From contig NEEC01000002.1 in NCBI GenBank assembly GCA_002189035.1, positions 5,355,001 to 5,419,000 on the forward strand: DNA of 64,000 nucleotides. Reading direction: 5' to 3'. How positions within the stretch are numbered: position 1 is the stretch's first letter; every line of letters begins with the position of its first letter. Positions 33,801 through 44,700 of the stretch are shown here, one piece after another. The position numbers were made by a program, and so were the translations under genes. The notes below the pieces were generated by a model. It had not been told where the DNA came from and ran no database searches. It saw nothing but the letters and a program-made list of their open reading frames with translations. The stretch is from Utricularia gibba (Eukaryota; Streptophyta; Magnoliopsida; Lamiales; Lentibulariaceae).

Positions 33801-36128
33801 AATTAACCATTCTTAAGAAATGTTGTGCAGCTGTTATCTGGTGTTGGGAGAAGTTGAAGCTGCAATCCTACATTATGATAAATGCCTGAGTTCAGGAAAC
33901 GGTGTGTGCCTAGACAGGAGAATTACCATTGAGGCAGCTGATGGGCTGCAAAGGTCAAGGGTGGGCATTTAAATATGCGGAATGTACAACCATGCTTTTC
34001 TTTGTTGAATTCATTAATTCTCCTAAAAGCTGTGTTGCTATTTTTAGCCTGTGTTTTTTGTGATTTTGGACATATTAGTGATAAAACAAGAAGATTAGCG
34101 TGATTTGTACTAGCAATTTATGCTGCCATACTTCCTTGGTGACTGTATCTCATTGAACTTCTGTGTTTCATAGAAAGTGGCTGAGCTGAGTCATCAGTCT
34201 GCCAAGTTGTTGGAAGAAAGAACAAGAACTGCTGCCAGCAATGCACTTATTAGCATAGAGATGGCCTTGTCAATAAGCTGTTATTCCGAGCGACTACTTG
34301 AGATGAAGGGGAGGCGTTAAGCATTGTTTGTCACATTTAGATTCACACCTTTGTCTGTTAGACACAAGAAAAGTTCCTCGGAAATTGATCTATTTTTGTT
34401 CTTGTAGTTGTGGCGGCATGATGAAGTCATTCGGTTGTGTGAGCAAACCTTGACACTGCAAAAATGAACTGCAATTATTCTGGTCAGCTAGCTGATCATG
34501 ATAGTAAATGTTCCCGTGTGGAATATTGGAGATGGAAAATGCAGATCAAGGCCTATTATCAACTGGGGAGATTCAGCCTGGCTCTTGACTTGATTGAAAA
34601 AAGTCCTGCCAAAACATCCAAGTAAGTTTCACCAGAACTGGTCGTTGGCCATTATTAAATTCCCTATTCACTCTTTATCTCACCTGCAATCCTGTAGGCA
34701 GGAAACTGATGCTCAAGGATCGGTTGCTGCGTTGGCTGCCACCATTCATGAACTGTTATGCTTAAAAGTATGCCAAGTCGTTTTTTGCCTTAAGTTGAAG
34801 ATCTAATGTGATCCATGAGTTCTCTTTTTTTTTTTTTGTTTCAGTGCTCTTCGAAATTTCAACTTCATATTACTTTTTATCTGGTTTTTCAGAGGTCAGG
34901 AAATGAGGCATTTAAAGACGGAAGGTATACTGAAGCCATCGAGCATTACTCTTGTGCTATTTCAAAAAGTTTTGAATCACCACCTTTCATGGCTATCTGC
35001 TTCTGCAACCGAGCTGCTGCATACCAGTCACTCAATCAGTTTGCTGATGGCATATTAGATTGCAGTCTTGCTATTGCTCTTGATGAAAACTACCAAAAGG
35101 TGTGCTGAAATGCCTACCACTAATGTTTCTCTGCTTACCAGCGTTGTTTCAAACAACTGTGTGTTTGCTGATTCATCCATAAGTTTTTCACTGGTCTGGA
35201 TTTCCTTCAACTATAGGCAATATCCCGGCGTGCTACTTTACACGAACTAATCCGAGATTACAAGCAAGCAGCATCTGACCTTCAAAGATTGCTATCTTTA
35301 CTTGAAACGCAGTCACATGCCTCAAAGGATGGCTGTAACAGGGATCAAATCAAGGTCCATGATCGCCTCTCCTATGTCCAAGAGATGACCAAAAAGGAAA
35401 TCCCTCTAGATTTTTACCGCATATTGTAAGTCCTATCTTTTGAAATTCTGACTGGTTCATTCGATCTAACTGGCTAGTTGTCCAAATTTCAACTGCAAGA
35501 CATGAATAACATTTGTATTGCTACTAGGGGGTTCAACGTTCTGATTCAGAGCCTGAGATAAAGAAGGCATACCGAAGGGCAGCCCTGAAGCATCATCCTG
35601 ACAAGGTCTCCCTCCTTTCGCATTGCGTTTCCCCATTGTTTTTTGAATCCTTTTCATTCTGACGCATGTTACATATACTGGCATAGGCAAGACAAGTCCT
35701 GATGCGAAACGACAATGGAGATGATGAAAAGCTATGGGGACTTTGCTTTGATCGAATTCACAGTGAAGCAGACAGGCTATTCAAGATGATTGGAGAAGCG
35801 TATGCCGTACTCTCAGATCCTCAAAAGGTAAACAAAGCACCACATCACATATTGTTCAACTGCCAGCTTTAGATATGTATGTATGTATGTATGCATGTAT
35901 TCACGACCATGAAATTATCTTTTCCAGAAACTGCAATACAACGAAGAAGAGACGCAGAAACTTCGGAAGAATAGCTACCGGACTAATGGCACGTATTCGC
36001 GATCGTCGACATCGCACGGTTCTTCGCCTGGACGGGGGAGTTGGTCTGGGGCACAAGCTGGTTGGAATGCTTCTTCAGCTTCAAGAAGCAGTAGGAATCG
36101 AAGATACTGGAACGATGCATGGGAATAA
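30883..36128 (+). pseudogene. TPR and DnaJ-domain co-chaperone gene (DNAJC7/TPR15-TPR16 type) with five frame breaks
   Basis: Eleven exons with GT-AG borders: 30883-33372, 33441-33679, 33831-33960, 34174-34325, 34408-34621, 34698-34767, 34893-35099, 35217-35425, 35528-35605, 35687-35827 and 35928-36128 (TAA). The first exon has about nine repeats of 36-38 residues around FVFGS. TPR motifs follow (GNQAYHAGQLSKAEEFYTMG; GNEAFKDGRYTEAIEHYSCA) and then a J domain with intact HHPDK (exon 9). Such proteins hand clients to Hsp70/Hsp90. The frame breaks by one missing base near 32235-32238, 32904-32906, 33597, 34308-34311 and 34460-34464, four of them in A or G runs. Splice sites and the J domain are preserved. 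Other long genes in the window are clean, so a recent pseudogene is likely, but homopolymer consensus error is possible. Confidence 0.85.
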
Positions 36129-36298
36129 AAGGACTCAACCACATAAAGGGGACCAAAATTATTGGGATTGTATTGTATTACCAATGCCTGCCATTTACTA
36201 CTTATCTATGCTTCTTGCGCTCCGAGCCAATCATGTTCACCACGTTTTATCTTATGTTTTTTCTTTCACAACAATTTTTATTACTTGTTTTACCTCAA

Positions 36299-36304
36299 AA
36301 ATAA
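36299..36304 (+). terminator. Poly(A) signal candidate of the TPR/J-domain gene
   Basis: AATAAA about 170 bases after the stop codon of the TPR/J-domain gene, in a T-rich 3' UTR. Confidence 0.5.
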
Positions 36305-36329
36305 AGGTTTATTCTGTTTTTTAAATTTT

Positions 36330-37799
36330 TGATTCAGATTGTTTAGAATATAATTAGTTTTGAGATTATATGAATATAATCAATTTGAAATAGTAAAACT
36401 GTTTAGAGAAATAATGTAATGTTAGTCTGGGCTTTGTTGAATGATTAGGCTGGACAACGCTGATTGAAAATACTGGGCCTTATCGCCAGTTCAGATGGGC
36501 CACTAATTTCTTGGTCGGGCTCTGGACTCACTGACCTGGTCAATTGTGTCAAAGTGGGCAGGGCTAAGTGACTAAAAGACTTGGCCTTGGTGATGGTTGC
36601 GCTGGGCCTTATTCACTGAAAGGGCTAGGGCAAGCAGAGGGTTGGGCGGGGCTTTGTTAACCGCCTGGGCTGGACCCGATGAGTTGGACGGGCCAAGATC
36701 GAACCTGCACTGGTCTTTCGACTGATTGGGCTGGGCCATAACGACTACCTGGGCTGCACCACAAGAGTTGGACGGGCCTAGATCGCACATGGGTGGGCTT
36801 TCGACTGATTAAAAATAAAAATTTCCCTAGTATTATATGATTAAAAATAAAAATTTCTTTGATACACATATCCCTTAAGGTATTTGCATGTCTGACAAGT
36901 TTATTAAACATCACAAAGTTTATATTCCATATTATTTTTTTTATTGAAAATAAATATAGTATTAAATAATACACATCAACATTTCATCAATTCATATTCT
37001 TCTCTAGACAATTTCTTTTATATTATTTATATTTATAAAAATTACAAAAAAAAATACTTCAAATTTTAATTACTATAAAGAATATATTCCCCAAGTTTCA
37101 AAATTACCAAAAAGACGTCTTGTACGTCACATGTACGTCTTACATGTGTGCCACGTGTCGCAAACAAAATAAGGATGAAATGTATAAAAGAATATATATG
37201 ATGGAATTTAAGGTTATTTCACTCATTCTTAAGTTTTCCAAAAGAAAGGAGGAGAGATTAGAAGTAAAGGTTACAGTACCTTAGGTGAATGAAGGTTTAA
37301 AGATTGTTTAGAGTATAAGATGTCAAAGTAAGTGACATGATTGCTTTGAAGTTTTATTGGTTTTTGAAACTGTTTTTTACAAACTTATGTGTCTATTTGA
37401 ATTCTCTTACTTTGGATGTGATTTTGAATGTTTTCTTTATAAAAGTTCTTACATTGCACAAAAATACTAATGGGGGAGTAGGTTATGATGAAAACCCTTA
37501 CAATTTCATTTTATTTCAGAAAATTATTTTTGAGTTCCAAAAGTATGATTCTTTTTACAAAGGATAGTAATCCCCTATTACCTTTAAGATGATATGTGCA
37601 ATAAATAAGTTATGAAAGAATAGAGTAGATATGGACATATATCTTCAGCAACGTGATTGTACCATGGACACTATAACTAATATGTTAGGCATGTGTGACA
37701 CATCTTGTATAAATGGAAGGTCAAAAAGTATAAAAGTTATGCAAGATAAGCTGTTTACAAAAAAAAAAAAAAGAAATTCGGGGGTTCATGCTGTGGGTA
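36330..37799. other. Intergenic region with a short tandem duplication
   Basis: 36420-36810 is unusually GC-rich for the neighbourhood and repeats GGGCTGG/GACGGGCC-like words. 36811-37130 is AT-rich. A GCCACGTGTCGC box (G-box/ABRE type) lies near 37151. The frames at 37337-37567 and 37631-37819 show no family resemblance and I do not call them. Confidence 0.45.
36661..36810. repeat. Imperfect tandem duplication, unit about 67 bp
   Basis: 36661-36727 and 36745-36810 share CCTGGGCTG, GAGTTGGACGGGCC, AGATCG and CTTTCGACTGATT in the same order, separated by 17 bases. Confidence 0.7.
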
Positions 37800-38418
37800 G
37801 GATCCTAGCAGCTGATTAAAACGCTCTCAATATTCATGCAAAGATTCACATTTGACTGCTCAATGTCACTGATTTCCTTCCTTATTACTTCAGCTTTTGA
37901 AGCAGGGAAATATTTACTCAAGAATATCTTCTTCATACCACTCCAATTTGTGATGCTCCTAGACTTCAAAGAGTTGAACCATGTTTTTGCACTTCACTCC
38001 AATGTAAATTGGAATGCCCTCAAACAGATGGCATCTTCAGTTATCCCAGCACTCTTTAAAGAGGTGCAAACAACAGTGACATTATCAAGATGCTCATGTG
38101 GGTTTTCACCCACTTTCCCATAATACTTGGGCAGAAAATAATCATTGCTGGCTTTAATTCGTTGGTTGTGTCATCAGAAAACCTATTACATAGCCCTCTG
38201 TACATATGGTCAGCTGCATCAAGTTCATTCAGGGTCTTCTCCTATTCTACCATGATAAAATTAGCTTGAGTTACCACATATAGTCTACTCAACCTTGCTA
38301 CTTCTCTCACTCTTATGCGGTTCTTGCTGATAGCTTTCTCGATTTCTGGGCAGAAAAAAAGATCACCTGTACCAAAAGAACGCAAATGCATCAACCGAAT
38401 CACAAAACAATTAAACAC
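37800..38418 (-). pseudogene. Athila/Tat-type gag fragment
   Basis: Minus strand, with stops: YFLPKYYGKVGENPHEHLDN, VCTSLKSAGITEDAICLRAF, AKTWFNSLKSRSITNWSGMK and FLSKYFPASKAEVIRKEIS. This is the N-terminal gag domain of Athila-like elements. It follows a PBS and LTR to its right. The element is truncated at about 37800 and has no pol genes. Confidence 0.8.
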
Positions 38419-38419
38419 T

Positions 38420-38440
38420 GCTCCCCGGCAATGGTGCCAA
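38420..38440 (-). other. Primer-binding site of the truncated Athila-like element
   Basis: Minus strand TTGGCACCATTGCCGGGGAG, two bases after the LTR end ..CATTTATCA. Better preserved than the sites of elements A and B. Confidence 0.7.
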
Positions 38441-38442
38441 TT

Positions 38443-39143
38443 TGATAAATGAAAAATTTGTGCAAAGTCATTAATTACAATTTTTCCTATCAAATAAATT
38501 TATAACCTAGCATACATTCAAGCATAATACAATTATAAGCATAGTGATTAGGGTCAAACATGAATAGCAGGTACTTGTCATGTGAAAGTCATTGCATTAA
38601 ACCAGTGTCACATTGGTAAATTTGGTCTTAAGTAGGACTAAGGATGGAATGCAGTAAAGAAAAGTAACAAGCTTGGGGCTCGGTGGTTTCTAATATGAAA
38701 TGGATGATGTCTTAGGACTCTTTGAGGATGTATGCTTATCACTAAACAAGCTCACACAAACCATAAATCATACAACTAACTCACAAGGTCTAGGTCTACC
38801 CGGACTCTTGTTTTCTCCCTAATCTTTGGTCTACCTCTAATTAGGGTTGTTAAGCTAGGTTTCATTATTTCCTCCTCTTGAATCTATCCTGGTTTGTTAA
38901 GGAAGTGGCGTGACTTATGGCTGACAAGGTCTAAAAATTGATTAGCACGTTTTTTCCCCTTTCACCCCAAAGCACCTCTAAGTCAAAATGTACTAAAACA
39001 ATAAAAAAATATGTACAAATAACAAAAATAAAATTTATATAATAAAATAAAATACTTATCAATATAAATTTTAATTTGAACGATTTAATCTTAAATTAAC
39101 ACATGATATTATATAATAAATAAGTAGAAAATGACACTTAACA
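38443..39143 (-). repeat. LTR of the truncated Athila-like element (mosaic)
   Basis: 701 bp; on the minus strand TGTTAAGTGTCATTTTC..CATTTATCA. About the first 110 bp resembles the 5' end of the element A/B LTRs, while the rest aligns with the family X solo LTRs at 11034 and 26666. Confidence 0.8.
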
Positions 39144-39423
39144 CCCTAACTTGTAGACAGCTACTGTAGTCATTATCGTTTCTTTTATGCTGCACATCTT
39201 CTAAGTAACCCCTTGCATGAAATCCTTGTCTTCTCTTCTGATTTTTGGAACTTAATGCTGGACTCAAAAAGGATTAATAACATGGAATGTGCTAAATCAA
39301 AGGATTTAGCCCATTTGTACACATAATTCATATATTTCCTAAATTTTGAAGAAATATTTAAAATTATAAAATAAAAAACTAAAATATACTTATAGTTATA
39401 ATTTTAATATCATGAAATTAGAA

Positions 39424-39904
39424 AAATTCGTGTGTTATCAGCAATTCAAAGATATTCATCGTAAGCATCTGTGCGATACTTATATGCCATCATTTGCATT
39501 ATGGCAATACATTTTTGCATTATTGTTAAGGAAACATGACAAATTGCATCTGGTTTCTATTATAGATGTGGAATTGATTTGACAAGACTAGACATAATAT
39601 GCTTGAAAAAACTACGACACATTCTGAAACGTCGACAGAATATCTGATCATTGCATATGGCATTGATTGAGAAATAGTCGGTCACTAGGCAAGTGTTTCC
39701 AAACTTACGACTGAGATCAATGTATTCACATTTTCCTCTATTTCTTTGGGGTTGATTTGGCTCATCTTCAAATATATATTCAACGATAGCTTCAATTGCA
39801 TTAATAACTACACCACTATTATGATGCATAATAATTGCAAAATTCCATGGATTAAAATGCGCATTTTGAAAAGAAACATGCTCTTGATTATTGTGATAAT
39901 CCAT
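39424..39904 (-). pseudogene. PIF/Harbinger transposase fragment, copy 2
   Basis: Minus strand from an ATG at 39904: an N-terminal leader, RGKCEYIDLSRKFGNTCLV, DYFSINAICNDQIFCRRF, RMCRSFFKHIM, then after two stops VSLTIMQKCIAIMQMMAYKY and DAYDEYL. It aligns block by block with copy 1 (25718-26638). It lacks the nuclease core. Confidence 0.78.
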
Positions 39905-40249
39905 TGAATTGACAAACGAATTCTTTATATGATTGAGATGCGCTTAATGTAATAGATTGGTAGTTGTGAGATATGATTGTTAAGTTACCATGTTAGTTGT
40001 GAGATATTGTTACCGTAATAGATTGATGGTTGTGAAATATAATTAGTATGGTAAACTGATAGTTATACATTATGGTTGGTATGGAAGATTGGCAGTTGTG
40101 AAATGTGGTTATTGAGGTAGATTTAATAAATTAAATAATTTATTTAATGTGATATAATAAGCTAACCAACTTAAATTATCATATTAAACAAAATTAAAGT
40201 TATATAGTTCATAAAAGTTCAAACATTTCAAAATAAACAATACGAAAGA
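39905..40249. other. Spacer between the two Harbinger copy 2 genes
   Basis: AT-rich, with loosely repeated GATTGGTAGTTGTGAGATAT-like words at about 39954-40110. It corresponds to the interval that received a solo LTR in copy 1. Confidence 0.4.
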
Positions 40250-41180
40250 TCAACAATTATTATTCAAATCCCTATGTGCTTTTTGAAAATTGGCTGAGGA
40301 AGTGAATTTGATTGAATATTCATACCAAATAATGCACAATTGCATGTCTCACTATATAGCATTTTTTGAAAGTCATTCATCTTCGACAAATTCTTTTCGA
40401 TCAGCAACTTCAACTCATTTGTAGAGTTCATTGCAATTTATATATTCTTTAGTATAATATGTTGATGGTATAGTGCACTGTTTTATACTTTCTATCCTAT
40501 ACTTATTTAATTTATCAGTTGTTATTTTACAACATCTTTTTTTCTCTTGAGAAATCCCAATAGAAGTACTACCTTGAAGTCATAGTTCCTTAGTATTCTT
40601 CTGTTCAATAAGACGTTGTATAGTTGGAATCTCTAAATTCACTTGTTTCATCACATTTTGAGCTATAATAGGTTGGATAAATGATGACTCATATGTGGTG
40701 CTAACTTTTTTTTTCTTCTTACTTCCATTGTCAACATCCTATTTTCATACAAAATAGTGAGTTAGTAAAAAAATACAATAACATGTAAATAGTAATAGAT
40801 TTTATTATCATCTATTTTGACTGATCTGACAATATTTTCCAAACTTCAAAGTATGTAAAATGTTTACAAAGTTCTTCCTTACATAACTTTAATATCATAT
40901 CAATCAAGTCGTAGTTATTGTAAACTTGGGATCATGTCATGAAATCTTATTATACATTCTAGAAAAAATTTGCATATTAGTACTTAAACCATTTCTTCCT
41001 TCAAGATTCAGGCCCACGAACTTTTCCATTTGTTCCATTAGACTTGATTGTATCACAATAAAAAGAGCCGAAAACTTCCCAAAATGATTGTCATTTGGAA
41101 ATAACTGGTAATGGGATCAATTGAAATATTTAACCAAACTGTTTAGACATTAACTTTTTTATTTATTCATGTTGTTATTG
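40250..41180 (-). pseudogene. PIF/Harbinger Myb-like companion protein (ORF1), copy 2
   Basis: Minus strand fragments in the same order as copy 1: VWLNISIDPI near 41130, NGLSTNMQIFSRMYNK near 41000, LIDMILKLCKEEL near 40890, and LSKMNDFQKMLYSETCNCAL near 40370. Frame-broken throughout. Confidence 0.65.
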
Positions 41181-42248
41181 AAGCCATATTAATCTAAAAA
41201 TATAAAATATATATGTAGATAAATACATTTAACATAAATACTATAAAACCATATAAAATATATTGAAATGATTCGAAAAAATAAGCAATTTTTTTCAAAA
41301 ATATATACAATAAGAAAATTATATAAGATGCTAAAAAAATATAATTTTATACCATGATATATAACATAGTTATCCTATAAAAAATTATAATTTAAAGCTA
41401 TAAAATATCACCAAGTACTAATTATTCCAAAATATCAAGCAAAAAAGTTAGAATGTTTAGAAATTTTCAAAGCCTCAACTAGTACAATTAATGTGAAAGA
41501 TGGAATAGAAACTTTAAGAACTTGCTAAAATGCAAAAATTCTACCTTAGGAAGTAGGGTTTTAAGAACTTTAATGTAACAAATCTATTACGCAAGAAAAC
41601 CTCGAAAGATGAAAGTGATTCTTAGGAAGTAGGGTTTTATAAAATATGTTACAATAAAAAAATAAATAATATATAAATATTTTTTATTCGCGGAGAGAAA
41701 TTGACCATGAACGGAATTTTTCAGACAAAAGTGTATGACACATTGTTATTCAAAAGTAGTTATTCATTTCCACCTAACCATGTGAAAGCCACATTTACAC
41801 AATAGATGCCCTTATATTGTGTTGTAGGTCAGAGAAGTCCTTGCTACAAATAATTCGATTTTAGTTGATTTTTTTGTTTGTGTTGCTTATTATTGTGAAG
41901 AAGAAGAAAAAAATACAATGTTTGATGATTAAGAAAAGAAGAAAATGAAAAATATTGCAACACTAGAGAAATAATTTCACATAAAATATGAAAATGAAAG
42001 TGAATACCTTTACAAAATATATACAAGTGGTTTTGAAGTCATATTAGACTCAACTTTGTAGAAAAGCTTCGAGTTCTAAATTAGCTATGAATAAAATTTC
42101 TATAAAAGTAATGATGAAGAATGAATGAGTAGCAAATATAGAGATAGTTTCATGAAGTGTAGTGAGAGCTTGAAGACAACAAGCATTAGGAGGCCAAGTC
42201 ATGTTTTTTTGGATCTCTCTCTCTCCAAAGCTTTTTTCCCATTTATAT
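41181..42248. other. AT-rich spacer
   Basis: No credible gene. The end of the second Harbinger element probably lies here, but I cannot identify its terminal inverted repeat. Confidence 0.4.
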
Positions 42249-42901
42249 GTTGAAATTAAGGATTCAATGGATCAAATGAATACACATAAATCCAAGTATA
42301 CAAGAAACATAAATTATATTAGAAAAGATTTAGGTAAACCAATTACTTGTGTTTTATAATTTCTCATACATTTGACTATTTTACTTTCAAGTTCCGATGT
42401 AATATTGTTTGTTCTAATATCCATCCTCAACTTGAACTAATATTCAATCCGGTTAGACTTGTTTTTTGTAATTTTAGCTAATATTTGGATCATAGATCAA
42501 TCTAATTTTTTATCATCTAAATCCAATGCATTTTCTTGTCTTTTTTAATCAGAACCCAGACCAATACAAAACCCATATTGACCTCTCAAACCATTCCATC
42601 AGGCAATGCTTTGATATCATGTTGGAATTAAGGATCCGAAGAGTTGAGCGAGTACACATAAATCCAAATACACAAGAAACGTATATCACAATAAAAAAGA
42701 TTAGGCTCAATCAATTACTTGTGATTTATAATTTCTTATGTGACTATTTCAATTTCAAGTCTGAATATATGATTGCTTGTTCTAATATCCGTACTCAAGT
42801 CAAATTGGTCTTCGTTCCGATTAAGACTTGTTTTTATGTGTCATGTGTGGTTGTTGCACCAGTTCCATTATTCCTTTACACTGTCACCTACCACCTTTGC
42901 A
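42249..42901 (-). mobile_element. Possible miniature LTR element (TRIM-like) or two related Copia LTRs
   Basis: Two direct repeats start TGTTGAAATTAAGGATTC (42249) and TGTTGGAATTAAGGATCC (42614) and stay alignable for about 200 bp. Just left of the second copy is GCTTTGATATCA, the reverse of the initiator-tRNA-Met type site TGGTATCAGAGC. A pyrimidine-rich stretch (42532-42546) would be the polypurine tract on the minus strand. Together this reads as LTR, about 80 bp of internal sequence and LTR on the minus strand. The right-hand ends of the two repeats do not align well, so the outer borders are uncertain. Confidence 0.5.
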
Positions 42902-43207
42902 AAGGGCCAACATCGGCCACCGTTGAGAGTTCTCTCCCCTTCACATCCCTTCCTTTTCTACAATTTCAAAGATACAAGTAGAAAATGACAAGGAAAATTT
43001 TCTCCCTTTAGCATGATTACAATGTCCAACAACCTTGTTTACTGCCATTGGTTAAGAGTGGAATGACCATTAGGGCTTCTTGGGGACTCATCCATGCTAA
43101 AGGTTGCAACAAGCTCTATAGTTGAGCACTCACCTTTGGTTGTTGCTCGAAGAACCCCTTACTGCTTGTTGTATGTGATCCAAGCACTTCATGCTTGATC
43201 TGCAGTA
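42902..43207. other. Unassigned spacer
   Basis: No frame or repeat I can support. Confidence 0.3.
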
Positions 43208-43214
43208 CACCAAC

Positions 43215-44422
43215 TGATAACACCGTTTTTATAGTGTTTTATATATGTTTTTAAGTGTGTTTTATAGGGTTAAATGTTGCTTAGGGTGCCAAAATGTCTT
43301 CTTTTGCGTATTTAGACTGTTGAAATATGTTAATTGTGAAAACATGCTCAATTGTTGCCAATTGAGCCGAAAACTCTAATATTTTGTCTAGTCTATGTTT
43401 TAAGTCTTACCAAGGAAAGAGCTAGTACCGTAGTAGCGCACTTTCCACGTTGACATGTCAGAAGGGACAGAAAAGTTGTTCAAAAGTCACTTTCCGCCGA
43501 AAGCAGCCGCCCTTCTGAAGAGATAAGATATAGAGCAGGGATCTCCCTTCTAGAAGTCAGAGGAAAAAAGACCAAGCTGCCCTTACTTTTGAGCAGCAAA
43601 AGGGAAAATGGAAGGGAGAGAAAGGAGGGAGTACACTGTGCACGCAGAGTGCACAGACAGCGAACAGGAACGAGCGGGAACGAGGAGAACATCGTTTCTC
43701 TGGCGACCTCCAGATCTGCGTGTCTACACCACCGTTCCGGCCAGAACTTCGATTTCCAACAGATCTCCAACCCATAGAAGCATCCTGCAACTTTTATTTA
43801 TAGATTTATGCACTCCCTTTTCTGCGTGAACTTGCTACTGTTATTGTCGTTGTTTTTATGCTTTCTGTTGTGTTTCGGTACCCTGTTGTGAACGAGAAAC
43901 TAGTTGTAGACCTTGTTTTAGCTTATGAATATGCTGCTATTTACCCTTTTTGTGCTTAGCCTTAAGTTTAACGCAATTTACTGTTCCTATGAACCATGCT
44001 CAGTTTATGCAAACCATTACTCTGTTTTTCAGCACTCCAAAGCTAGGTTTAAGTCTATAGCTCTCTTGAGTGACACAAGAGCTAGACCCTGATGTAAAAC
44101 CCAGCCAAATTACTTTTATTTTATGTTTTCTGCACCTTTACGTCAATTTCAATCTCTTTTCACCACTACAACTCATTTATTCCAGTTACTATTATTTTAG
44201 ATCTTACCTGCGTTAGAACTAAACTCCAGAAAACCCCCCTGTTTCCAGTAAATGTGTTAAACTTCAGAAAATTACAACCATTCCCTGTGGATTCGACATT
44301 TTCTTGCCACACTACTAATTCTTGTGATTTGTGTAGTAGATTAGCTTGGTTTATAAATTTCTTTTGATGTGTTGAATGTGTTAAATCGCGACATTAAGCA
44401 ACCTCATTTCCAACGTTCATCA
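43215..44422 (+). mobile_element. Solo Gypsy LTR with target duplication CCAAC
   Basis: TGATAACACC..GTTCATCA, 1208 bp, flanked by CCAAC at 43210-43214 and 44423-44427. Near the 3' end it has CCCTGTGGATTCGACAT, a phrase typical of the 3' part of plant Gypsy LTRs, and a TATTTATAG box about 590 bp into the LTR. No internal domain remains, so it is a solo LTR. The GC-richer frames at 43480-43829 lie inside it and are not genes. Confidence 0.88.
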
Positions 44423-44430
44423 CCAACTAC

Positions 44431-44700
44431 TAAATAATTATATATTTGACCTAAAAATTATGAATTTGAAGTATAACGAACCCAAAAAATTTTATAACAG
44501 GGCATAACGGGCGCATACAATTTCGTAAATAGGCATATTTGACCTACAAAGTTTTATTACTGTAGAATACACCCATTTAATAATGACAAATTTGACCTGA
44601 TGAAATTTCAATTTTGGCATATTTGACCCACATAATTTACTGGTTCGATATATTTGATCCACACAATTAAGCCTGGTTTAATAATATTATTATTATAATA
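44431..44700. repeat. Left terminal repeat array of the Mutator-like element
   Basis: Repeated words of the form CATATTTGACCYACAAARTT at roughly 30-45 bp spacing. The same word in reverse complement fills 50230-50690. I read the two as inverted termini built from degenerate subrepeats. Confidence 0.5.

Noticed and set aside
37337-37567. Frame of 76 codons downstream of a G-box-like motif
   Set aside because: No homology that I recognise and only AT-rich composition.
43480-43829. Arg- and Ser-rich frames open on both strands
   Set aside because: They lie wholly within the solo LTR 43215-44422.
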